This document shows, piece after piece, positions 37,993-50,200 of a stretch of DNA of 64,000 nt. The DNA comes from Paraspadella gotoi (lineage: Eukaryota; Chaetognatha), in the NCBI GenBank assembly GCA_051294375.1, contig CM119268.1, positions 19,120,323 through 19,184,322 of the forward strand. The letters are read 5' to 3'. The notes under the pieces are model-generated. The model was not told the DNA's origin. It was given only the letters and a program-made list of their open reading frames with translations, and searched no databases. How positions within the stretch are numbered: the first letter of the stretch is position 1; each line of letters starts with the position of its first letter. The translations under genes and the position numbers were made by a program.

Positions 37993-40900
37993 ATGATGGA
38001 CGACAACCTCGATGACACGCCCCCTTCCTCGGCCCAACCGCTTTCAAAGCCCTCTGTCGGACCCGATGAAAACTCAAAAGAACAACCTGAAACGAATGTC
38101 GACGGCGAAACTAAAGAACACGTCGTCCCGATCGAGGAAAATGAAAAACTAGAAACATCAACAAAAGAAGAACGGGACAATAAAATCTCCAAAGAAATAT
38201 TAAAGGAAAATTGGATCGAGGAGACGAACGAAAAACTTGGAGAATTTTCGAACTTTTATCATCATCAACAACAACAACAACAACAACCTTGGACCCAGTT
38301 AACGACCAATCAGAATAGCGAGGAATCTGAAGGACCAATGAAATGCGTCGAAAATGGATTAGATGATCGAGAACAAAAGCTTGAGGAAGCTTCGGAAAGC
38401 AAAACTCAGACAATAACAAAAATAGAAGAACAATCGAACGAAACAAAGGAACAATTGATCGAAACGAAAGAAGAATCGAAAAAAACAAAAGAACACTCGA
38501 AAGAAACGAAAGAACAATCGATCGAAACGAGAGAACAATCGATCGAAACCAACGAACAATCGATCGAAACGAACGATCAATCGATCGAAACCAACGAACA
38601 ATCGAAAGAAAAGAACAATGTTCCCATAGCCGCCGCGAGGCGACGCTTTTTCGCCGCTCAACAAGAACATGCCGCTCTGTCGGAAGATGACGTCGTGAAA
38701 GTCGCCGAAGACGCAGCTGCCGATTCAACCGCATCTGCCGAAGCAGCGGCGCCGGTAGAAGAGGAAAGCTGTCGCGCAGTCAGTCTAGAAAATAGCGCTG
38801 GCGCCCTGGTCAAAGACGATGACAACGCCGTTCAAAAGAACGCCGATGAAAATGACGCCGGCCTTGTGATTGGCGGCGCTCTTTCCAGCGAGGACTCGGC
38901 CGTGGAGGACGAGGCGGCGTTGACGTCCTCTTCTCACTCATCGTTGACGCTGAGAGGAGTTGACGAGGAGGAGGAGGAGGAGGAGAAGAAGGAGGAGGAG
39001 GAGAAGAAGGAGGAGGAGGAGAAAAAGGAGGAGGAGGAGAAGAAGGAGGAGGAGAAGGTGAGGGAGGACATCGAAGAGGAAAAGAAGAAGGAGACGAGGA
39101 ACGACGAGAGAAATCGAGAGGCTTTTACTGGTGAGTGATAAAGAAAAGCGGGTTTGTGATAAGTGTGGGGATAAGTGATTGATCTAAGTGATAAAAAGTT
39201 GTAATGGATTACAAAAATGTAAATTTTGTTATGTTAAATGTTACAGAGTTAAAAAAAATTGTGAATAGTTTCCGAACTTTCCTCAAAACTTTATGAACTT
39301 TAGGTCTTTCGGACATGTCACGTACTTCTTTTATTAAAGGGTAATTTAGGATAAAGAAAAAAACAAACAATGTAAATAGTAAGACGACAATGTACCTTCT
39401 CTCTCATTTTCGCTCTCATAAATTCACATAAGTCAAAGTTCGTTTTAATTTTAAAAGTCCATTTTTCTAAATACGAATTGTCGAGTACAAAACAATTTCA
39501 GGAATTTCATTTAAAAACATCGAATACAACGACAACTCTCTCTCTCTCTCTCTCTCTCTCTCTTTATCTTCTCTCTCTCTCTTTCTCTCTTATCTCTCTC
39601 TCGTCTGCCCTTCCACACAGAATGTCCCGAGGTTCTGTTGGAAATTCAAAAGATGAATCTCGCCGAGGCGATTCAGCACAATCGAAGGATGAAGAGGAGC
39701 ATGTCATTGACGACGACGACGACGACGACAACGACGACGAACGGAACTTCCTCGCCGGCGTCGCCGACCTTCGACGACGCCGGTTCGCCCTCGACTAACG
39801 GCGCCCTATCACCCAGAAACGGCGCCACTTCGCCAGGTGAGGACTGAAAAATTATCTTCTGGTTTTTTGTTTGGGTTTTTTTTTATATTTTGTTTGTTGT
39901 TTGACTGTTACTCCTTAATTATTTAAGAAATATTTTCCCACTAGAGCTGCTGGTCCATTTTTTGACACTTTCCGTGAGTCTGTCCGTCCGTCCGTTTCTT
40001 TGTCCGTCACGTCCGTCCGTTCTATTTGTCACGATTCTCAAGTTATATTATCATTTTCCCTGATTAAGTAAACGATACTTTTTCGTGACTTAAAAAAAGA
40101 GAAACTTCAGCTCATTAATCCATTAATTTGTCGCCTCCGGGATTTTTTTAAGCTATAAATTAAGTTAGTATTTATATAGAAACTCTATGCAGCTTTGTCC
40201 AAGGATAAAGTATATTCGTAGGGATATTTGTCCTTTCGTATAAAGCCTTTCCTTAATAACAAATAAATCATCAGATTAAAGCCAAGTGTTCATATTCATA
40301 TTTATTTCCTAATCATTCCTTACTGTACATTAGGGTGAAGTGAAAGTTTGAAATCAAAATTTAGCAAATATATTTTGAAAACTATTATATTAGTAAATAC
40401 TAATCTGTAATTTTTTTTTCTTTTTTTACAAATATAGTAGCCCAGTCAGCTTATTTTGTACATAGTATATTATTACATTATATAATGTCAAAAATTCAAG
40501 ATATTTTTTATAAATTCTGAGAACAGATTCAGATTCCTTGTTAAAAGTTAATAGAAGAAAATATAAATCTTTTTCAAAAATTATATCATTAAGTAGGTTA
40601 AAATTATAAAAAAAACTATATTTTTAAGCTCGAAATTGAAAATCGGCATCTTAAATACATTTTTTTATATTTTTAATCAACTTAATGAAAGAATTTTTAA
40701 AAAAGAATTATACTTTCTTATATTAACTTTTTGCAAGAAATCCAAATCCGATCTTAAACTTTAAAAATTTGTATTTTGAAATTTTAGCTTATAATATACT
40801 TAATACTATATATAAATATAGCTCATTGGTGGCCACTAATGTATAAAATTAAAAAATAAATTTACCAAAGTATTTTTATTGGTTTTTATTTTCAAGTTTT

Positions 40901-41015
40901 ATATGCTAAATTTTAATTTTCTAAAATTTTATCATTTTCACATCACTCTATAAATATTTTTTTTCGATGGCGCGAATTCTTTAACCTTTCATTTACGACC
41001 AAAGAAAAAAAATAT

Positions 41016-41070
<55 letters not shown>

Positions 41071-44000
41071 AGAGAAAGAGAGAGAGAGAGAGAGAGAATA
41101 AAAAATGGTCATGATGAAATCTGTGCGTACACAAATGGTTTCTTATCCCCCTCCTTTCTACCGGCCTTTCAACGTCGTTGATAAATTTATTTATTTTATT
41201 TATTTTATTAATTTAATTTTTTTAATAGATGTTAAAAATCAAAGTTCGAACTTCATCTTTAAAGACCTCGTTCGTTTTTCAGCGGAGGTGACGTTAATAC
41301 GAGATTTCCCTTTTTATTTTTCGCGTAAATCCGGACTCTGCTTTCTTTCTTTTCAATTCAAAGTTATATTAATATAAAAAATGGTATTGGTAAAATTAAA
41401 CTTTTACTGGATCATCTTATCTATTCATTTATCTTGAAGAGACAGTAATTATTGTTATGTGTTAGTGACAGAACCGTTCAATATAAGCAGTCCCTGAGCT
41501 TCGGAACAGGCTGTAAGACCATGTTACAGGCGGGTTAAGCGCCCCGTCCCTCTTAACTGCTAGGCGACCACCGGGCTAGAACCCCGGACCTTTGGGTTGG
41601 GAGGCGAATGTCTTGCCTCCGGCACCAATGGCCGCTGATGAACGGTTGGTGGATTTTAGTCCACCATAATCTATTATAATTTAAAATAATTTTAAATTGG
41701 CTAGTTGTGACTTTCATTTCGGTCAACTCGATATTTAATGTGCTTTAAAAATTATCAATAGTCGTTAAGTGGACAATTCTGCAAATTATTTTCTTTAGAT
41801 TTTACTACTTTTCTGACCATCCCCTTCATTGACGAGTTAAGTTTTTGTTTTTTTTTTTTGTCGGGGAAAAAGCCTCTTTCAATTTCCCGTCCCATTCTAG
41901 TCTACTACTGTTAAAACCCTTTTTTTGCGGTCTCTTTTTCCTCACAGAATTTTAAATTTCCCTAAAAAATATCAAACACTTATTTTTCTTCTTTTTTTTT
42001 ATTTCACTTAATTTATTTTCCTTTTTTTTTTTCATCGCGATCAGCGGAGCTGGAATTTTTCTTTCTTTTTTTCAAATTTTATTTAGAATCCGAAAAAGAA
42101 ACGAAAACAAATCGACTCTGATTTTTTTTAATTTTCTTAAAAGGAAAACTTTTTTAAAAAAGTTTGAGTTGTACGTTTTTTGTCCTTTTTTTATCCTTCG
42201 TGCCATCATGCTCGATTTAACTTTGGTTTTGAGAAACAAAAAAGAGTTAACTCATTTTTGCGTGTTATTTTCTCAACTGAGTTCGATTGTTTATGCATTT
42301 ACTGCATATTCGTTTTTATCTGACCCGTGAATTTCAATACTGATTACTTTATTTGATTTTATTCTTTGTTCACTAAATCTTAACAACTTTTCATTTCCAT
42401 TCCTCGATTTACGACCTTCATATAAGTCCTTACCTTTATGCAAAACAGTTCCAAGTTTTTTGTTTTTAAATTTTGATTTCCAGTTTTTTCTTCTTGAAAA
42501 ACGTTTGATGGCTTCGGGGGAAAAAAGTAAACCAATATTTTTTTTAAATGAACGAAATCTACTTTTTTTCGCTCTATCACTTACCTTACTTTATGTCTTT
42601 AGACATTGTACAAACATAGATATACTAGATAATTAGGGATGATTTAATTGAATGTTTATTGAGTAATCTCTTTCATTTTCATTTCTTTCTTTTTTTTTTC
42701 TTTTTTCTCTTTTTAGTCTATGATTCACTTTGTCGGTCCGTCGGTCCGCCCCCTCAATATTGTCCGACACTAACTTATATCATGTCAGAACATCGAATTA
42801 TGATAAATTGTCTGTCTGTCTGTCCGTCCGTCCGTCCGTCCGTCCGTTCGTCCGTCCGTCCCACATAAGCAAAAAACACCAATTACTCGTGATTGGATGG
42901 ATGGATTGGAATGAAATTTTGTGTGTGGGTAGGGAAGTGTGTGATTGAGCTGTATATGAAGTTTCGGTGGAATCGTCCGAGTGGAAGTGAGTTTAAATTG
43001 AAAAAGCAAAAAAATAAATTTCACTATTTGAACACCAATTACTCAAGAGTGGAGGGGGCGATTGACTTGAAATTTTGTATTTGGGTAGGAAAGTGTGTGA
43101 TTGAGCTGGAAATCAAGTTTGGATGGAATCGTTTTAGTGGAAATGAGTTTAAATGGAAAAAAACAAAAAACCTGTTTTACTAATTGATTACCCTTTTTTT
43201 TCCTTTTATATTAAATGTAAATGAAGGATGTATTAATAAATCATATAATTAATCAGTTAATTAATCAATTAGTCAATTAATTAATCAATAATTAATTAAT
43301 TAGTCAATCAATCCGTCCATCCGTCCCATCTTAGCAAAAAGCTCCAATAACTCGTGATTGGCTGGTTGGATTGGAATGAAATTTTGTGTCTGGGTAGGAC
43401 AGTGTGAGATGAAGCTGGATATAAAGTTTCGATGGAAACGTACGAGTGGAAATGAGTTTAAATAAAAAAAATATGAGTCACATTTACTTGAATCTTTTTG
43501 CTTTCACGATCTTGTTAGTCTTGCAATGTTACTTATTTTAACCCATAATTACTCGAATTAATCATAATTGAATTAATAAATTAAAAAGGAAAGTGTGTGA
43601 AGAAGCTAGATATAAAGTTTTGACGGAATTGTGCCAGTGGAAATGAGTTTAAATGGAAAAAACATAAGTCACATTTACTTGAATCTTTTTTATTTATGAT
43701 AATAAATGTTTTAATTGATTAATTAATTAATTTGAAAAAAATGATACAATTTAAAAAAATTATGCAAGTTGAAAAAATTATGCAAGTTGAAAAAATTATG
43801 CAAGTTGAAAAAATTATGCAAGTTGCAAAAAATTATGCAAGTTGAAAAAATTATGCAAGTTGAAAAAATTATGCAAGTTGAAAAAAATTATGCAAGTTGA
43901 AAAAATTATGCAAGTTGAAAAAATTATGCAAGTTGAAAAAATTATGCAAGTTGAAAAAATTATGCGAATTGTAAAATTGATGAAAATTGAAAAAAATGAT

Positions 44001-44155
44001 AAGTTGAAAAATTATGTGCGTGGAAAAAATTATGCAAATTGAAAAAATGATGCGAGTTAAAAAAGATTTTAAAAAATATTGTGATTTATCATCTGATTAG
44101 CAGATTACCGCTTAATTATTGTAGGCAGATCCGACATTGTTTGCTCAAACTTGTT

Positions 44156-44215
<60 letters not shown>

Positions 44216-44219
44216 TTTT

Positions 44220-44251
<32 letters not shown>

Positions 44252-47200
44252 TTTTCTATCTTTCTTTCTTTCTTTCTTTCTTTTTTTCCTTTTTTTCTTT
44301 CTTTTTTTCGTTCTTCCTTTATTTCAATTTTTCCCAAGGATTAATGTTTTATTTTTCCCATTTTGTTTGGATCAACGTAAACGTCGAAGTTGACGCGAAA
44401 ATTCCCGAGGCTCTCGTACAGTTTTGACAATGAGACTCATATCGAATTAAACAGAAACAAACGACGCTTCTTTCATAATTATTGGCGAGAAAATCCCGAA
44501 TGAACTTTTTTCGTTGATCTAAAACTAAAACGTCGTTAAGGTTTTTCTTACGGTTAAAAAAAATTAAAAAAGCGCGTCTTGATTATATTATATTTTTCCT
44601 TGAATTTCGTTAACGATACAAAATTACACTGAACAAAAACGGAAATTTCGTAGTACTTTCTTTTTCTCTTGGCTGTAAATTTTCACAAGATTTATTTACG
44701 GACACTATTTTCCATAAACGCCACATTTCTGTTCCTGAATCTATGAACCTAATTTTAACCCAAATATTTAATCTTAATCTTTTATTAAATACTCAACCCA
44801 ATTCCTTATCCTGATCCTTAACCCTAATTAGTAGTAACTGTAATTAGTAATAAATAACCCGAATCTAATCCCAAACGTTGATCTCTAATCTACTCTCTCT
44901 AAACCGATTCTCTGATTCCTAACCCTAACCCTAACCCTACCTTTAATCCTTATCCAAATCTAAACCCAAATCCTTTCCTTTATCTTTAAACCAACTGACT
45001 TTATTCTCAATTTAAGTTGAAATTGGTCACTTTTAGAAAATATGGCCGATTAACGATCTGACGAAACTATATTATACTATACTATACTTTATTATACTAT
45101 ACTATACTATACTAGTAAATTTTGATAGAACTTGGCTGCTATTATCCCACGCAAACAATGTCGGATCTGCCCACGATCATTACCGGTAATTAATTAATTA
45201 ATTAATACAAACTATATAAACTAAAATAATAATTTAATTAATAAATTAAATAATTTGATCCGAAATATTTGTTTTTAGGTCTTTTTGTCTCTGACCATGA
45301 CAAAAGCAATAATTAATTGATTTATAAATAAATTGATTGATTGAACAATTAATTATTAGATAACTAAATAAATTGATTGATTAAAAATTAAATGATTAAT
45401 TGACCGATCAATTAATTATTTATTAATTAATTTATTAACTAATTAATTATTTGATTAATTAATACATCTTGCATTTACATTTAATATAAAAGAAAAAGAA
45501 GCATAATCAATTAGTGAAACAGGTTTTTGTTTTTTCCATTTAAACTCCTTTCCATTCTGACGATTCCATCGAAACTTAATTTCCAGCTAAATCACACACT
45601 TTCCTACCCACATACAAAATTTCAAGTCCACTTATGAGTAATTGGCATTCAAATAGTGAAATAAATTTTTTTTCCATTTAAACTCATTTCCACTTGCACG
45701 ATTCTATTGAAACTTTATATCCAACTCAATCACACACTTTCCTACCCACACACAAAATTTCATTCCTATCCATCCATCCAATCACTAGTAATTTGAGTTT
45801 AATGCTAAGGGGGGACGGATGGACGGACGGACGGACGGACGGACAGACGGACAAGCAAACAGACACACAGACAGACAGACGGTCATCATTTTTTTGCATA
45901 ATTTATTATAATTTGATGTCCTGACATGATTTAGGTTAATGGACCGACGGACCGAGAATGTGTATTATAGAGTCGGAACCTGCTGATCAACAGATCCGAC
46001 TAAAAAAAATGTTATCAATCAATTTGCGAATTTATTCGACATTTTTGTTTCCGTCGTCATCCGTTTGCTTCCTTTTCTTCGTCCGGCAGATTCCGGCATA
46101 AACGTCGAAGGATCGCCGGAACCGATGGCGGATTCACCGAGACAAAACGGACGACGAATGTCGACGGATGAAAAGGAGAAGATGATCTCAGATGCGGAGA
46201 AGGTGGGGAGAAGGGATTGGATGTTATTGGATGAAATTTGATGAGATGAAAATAAATGGGATGACATTTGATGAGTTGGGATGAGATGGGATGAAATTGA
46301 TTAAGATGGCGTGAGATCTGATGAGATGGGAATAGCTGCGATGAGATTTAATAATATGGAAATAAGTGGGATGAGATTAGATGCGAGGGGAGGAAATGGG
46401 TTTCGATTTGATGAGGTGGGAAAAGCTTGAAAAATATTTAAAGAGATGGGAAGAGATGGCATGAGTTTTGCTGAGATGGGAGTGAAATGGATTGATTGAC
46501 AATTAACTGCTTATAATTTTATCGTTATGATTGGTTGATTGATGAATTATAAATTGATCGCTTGATTGTTGATTGATTGATCGCTTGATAAATAAATCTT
46601 ATTAAATATTGCCCATTCCCCCTCTTACCTCTTCCCCCCTTTCAAAACGTCAGGAGCGTCAGGAGTTCATCCGGTCCCAAATCGTCCGCCGCCGACGCAG
46701 CGACGTCCTGCCGTACACGCAGCCGCTCCCGACGGAGGATCGACTCGTCGCCGAGAAGCAGAGATCGACCGCGGCGATGAAGGCGGAGCACCGGAAGTAC
46801 AGCCTCGCCTCAAAGAAGAATCTTTGGGAGAAGATTGTGGAGGAAGAGGCGGAGAAGGCGAAACAGGTATATAAAATTTGGTTCAGCCAAATGTAAAAAT
46901 TGTTTATTCATTGCTATGTTGCCCCTAACATTTGACGGGCTATGGAGGGCTAAGGCTTTTGATCAAGACTCTCTCACTGTTAACTTCATTTACTCCTGGG
47001 GTACAATTAGCCTGATGATTCAGGAAGCCATAGGAAATCCTTAAATCCTTAAGTGCATTGTCATTAAAATGCGATACTCTATAATAAGGTTTGCAAAAAT
47101 CCATACAACGAAAATCAGAATGTCATAATTACAATAAAAAACTTAAGGCAATAAATATTGTTTATTTTGGCAACGGCAAACTTTTACCCCGTGAGCCAAA

Positions 47201-50200
47201 TCCGATGATACGACAGAAAAATTAATTGTACGTAAACTATACGCATATAAGAAAAATTTATAGCACCAATTGAAAGAAAAATCATTGACGTTTTTAAAAA
47301 GTTCAAAACATTGCTTAAAAACGCTTTAAAACATTCTCAAAATGTACAAAAAAGCTCAGCATCGCTAGAAAAAATTCTTCTTCATGGAGCAAAAAACCTT
47401 GTCCAAAAGCAGCTCTAATCTTTTACCATTACAAAAGTCGAATGCTCATAACAACTTTAGTTTCTGCTTACATACCTTTCTAGTTCTAAATCACCAAAAG
47501 AAAAAAAATAAGATTTTACAGTTTGGAACCTCAGGATAGCGAAGGAATATTCCCTCTTCTCAAACTGATTTTTCTTGAAATATAATGGAAAAAACTTTTA
47601 TGCAGCAGATGCTGTGATTCACTGGTCACTTTTTTCAAGCTTAAACTACCAATTTTTAAAATTGTCTTGCCATAAGCACTCCCTCTTTCTTTAGTTTTTC
47701 AATATAAGACAAGCTAATTATAGGCAGTGAATAGACATCTTCGTCTTGCCAATAATCTTTTGGCACAAAAAAGCAGTCTTGGAAATTGCTTAGTCCGCCA
47801 GTGAGAATTATTTGAATAAAAGCTGGAGCATCATTCTCTCAGGAACCAAGGGTTATGGACTTAATAGTGGGCAAAAAAACCCAATATATCTGTAACACTG
47901 CCTTAAAAACTTAATACAAAATTATTCATTGCACTCGATTTTTAACAAATACGATTCGCTGGAATAGGAATAGCTGGATAACTAAATAATAATCTTAAGG
48001 TTCTGGTGGTCCTATCACCACAGATGGATTAAAGCTGTTCCTTTCGCATCGCCTCAGTGGCTCAGTGGACTAATGCACCATCCCAATGGTTCAAGCCCTG
48101 AGGTTGTCATGTAGAAAGTGGGATGGACCGGGTAACCCGCCTGTAGGCAAGGGCCTACTGCCAGATCCAAAGCTCTGGACTACATGTACATGCTGTCTCG
48201 CTGTCGCCACGAGTTGACACCGCTGCGGGTGGGGCGCCCTGTAAAACCAGCCTCTTCAAGGTTATTAAAACATACGATGAAGCTTTTACACGGGTTTCAA
48301 ATGGGAGTAAAATAAAATGATCAAATACTGAGGCTAAATTATCTGATATAGCAACTTCAGATTTTGCACCCTGGTAAAAGAATTGCTGACATTTTTTATT
48401 TTCCAACTCCCAGTAATGCAGCTTGCTTAGTTTCTTAGTTATGTGCTCATCAATGGCATAACTCATAATTCACAACCACAATAATAGCCTTTTTCATTTT
48501 ACAATTTTTCTAGTTAAAAAAACCCGTGTTGATAAAAGTCGATTTTCCCATTTGGTTTTGGAACACTCAAGTTTAAAAAGCCATATCTCCTAAACACATT
48601 GATTCCTTTTTTAAAATATATTTATTTTTTTAATATAATTTTTAAAAATGTTTTTTTAACAGCGTTTGGAATTTAAAGTTATAAAGTTTGATTTCTTTTG
48701 CAAGACTTCTTTAGTGACAAATTACTTTGAAAAAAAAATGATATGTGATAGGTTAGAACTTCAGAACAACTGTATTACACCCCTCTGCTTAACTTTAATT
48801 CTTTTGGTAAAAAAAATTGATGCAGTTAATTGTGTGTTGTATTGATTACTATATTTTTTGAAACTACTCATGTTTTAAAAGGAAAACAAATCCTACTGTT
48901 AGCCACAGCTGCTTTTCATATTTTCCCAGGTTTAACTTGCCAATTATGATCACGGATCTGCATCTTCTCAACAATCATTTTAGCCCCGATTTTGATGCCT
49001 TAATGTTGTTAAGCTAAGCTGCTTAAATTGCTTGCCCAAAGGATTGAGAATGAATCTCTTATAAACCAACTGCCCTCCTAGACCTTGTAGAGGTCAATAA
49101 AACTGAAAATATTTAAACTGTAATCTTGGATACTGAATTAAAAATTATTCATGCGATGAGCCATCAATTTGACGACTTTGACATCTTCGCAAAAAAAAAT
49201 TATTTCAATTGTTAATAAAGATCACTTTAAATAAAATTTTAACATATACAAAAAACCGTTTACGGTTTCGAGCAGAAACCCATTTTCCTTCTATAGAAAA
49301 ACAGTTACGTTTATGTCGATGCAGTAAACCATGGCAATGATTTCTTTCGTGTCTCTGGATTTGGCTCACGGGTAGTAAATATAAAAATATAAAACTAAGT
49401 TAAGTTTCATCCCTTTTCTCTCCGTGACAGACCTACCGACCGACCACTAAGAAAACGCCCGGCATTACCCGCACAATGTCTTGGCAGCCGGTCTCTGCCC
49501 CTCCGCCTTCCAATTCCGCCTCGGCACCAACTCCAGCCGCCCGCATCAACCACCCGGCCCCTTCGCCTCGCCAACAACATCAACCGCAGCCTCAGCAAAA
49601 ACAACAACAGCAGCCGCAGCCCATTAATCGCCTGACGCAGAACCCGGCGGCGCAGAGGTTCCGCCGCCTTGACAAGAGCGACTCGGTGGCGGGCGCTCCG
49701 ACGGGATTTCAGTATCGAGAGAGAGAGAGCGCGACGGAGAGGATCAAGCGGGAGATTGAGGAGCAGAGGGAGAGAGAGGAGGAGTTGAGGAAGTTGGGGA
49801 GGATAGAGGGAGGAAGGAGAGGATCGGTGGAGGAAGCGCCTCTGGTGAGCGTTTCGCGATGCATGAGTAAAGAGGAGAAGAAGATGAAGAGGGAAGAGGC
49901 GAGAAGAAAAGGGGGGGGGGGAGTGGGAAACCGGAGGGGAAGGGGGGGGGGAAAAGGAGGAGTATTAAACCCGGGGGGGACCCGGGGGTTTTTTTCGTTT
50001 AGTTTTTTTTCTTTGGTGTTAATCTAGTTGTATTTACTTTATCATACATATACTGTATAAATACTACGGTTTTGTTTGTGCGTTTCGTTTGACTGCGTTT
50101 ACAAGTTTTGAATCTTGAAATTTTTTTTTTTTTCAGTCCCTTTTCATCTTTCTTTTTCTTTCTTTCTGCATCTTTCCAGGTCTAAAGTGTAATTTAAAAA

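Larger units (their letters stand above)
42710..46003 (+). mobile_element. 3.3-kb foldback element with repeat-built arms
   Basis: The left arm (42710 to about 43300) and right arm (about 45400-46003) are inverted copies. Each runs from ggtccgtcggtcc through a (GTCC)n tract, then 130-bp units (gaaattttgtgtgtgggtag, gtgtgtgattgagct), then aacaggtttttgt-like sequence and an AT-rich ATTAATTA zone. Two further forward units lie at about 43330-43460 and 43590-43690. The loop holds a minisatellite, (CTTT)n and degenerate TTAACCC repeats. A second inverted pair, with core gcagatccgacattgtttgc, sits at 44127-44146 and 45152-45171. No transposase frame is visible. Foldback/Galileo-type elements have such tandemly built arms. 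Target duplications were not identified. It lies in the large intron before 46090. Confidence 0.7.

Noticed and set aside
44921-44938. Chromosome end
   Set aside because: Only three exact CCCTAA repeats within degenerate sequence inside a foldback element; interstitial.
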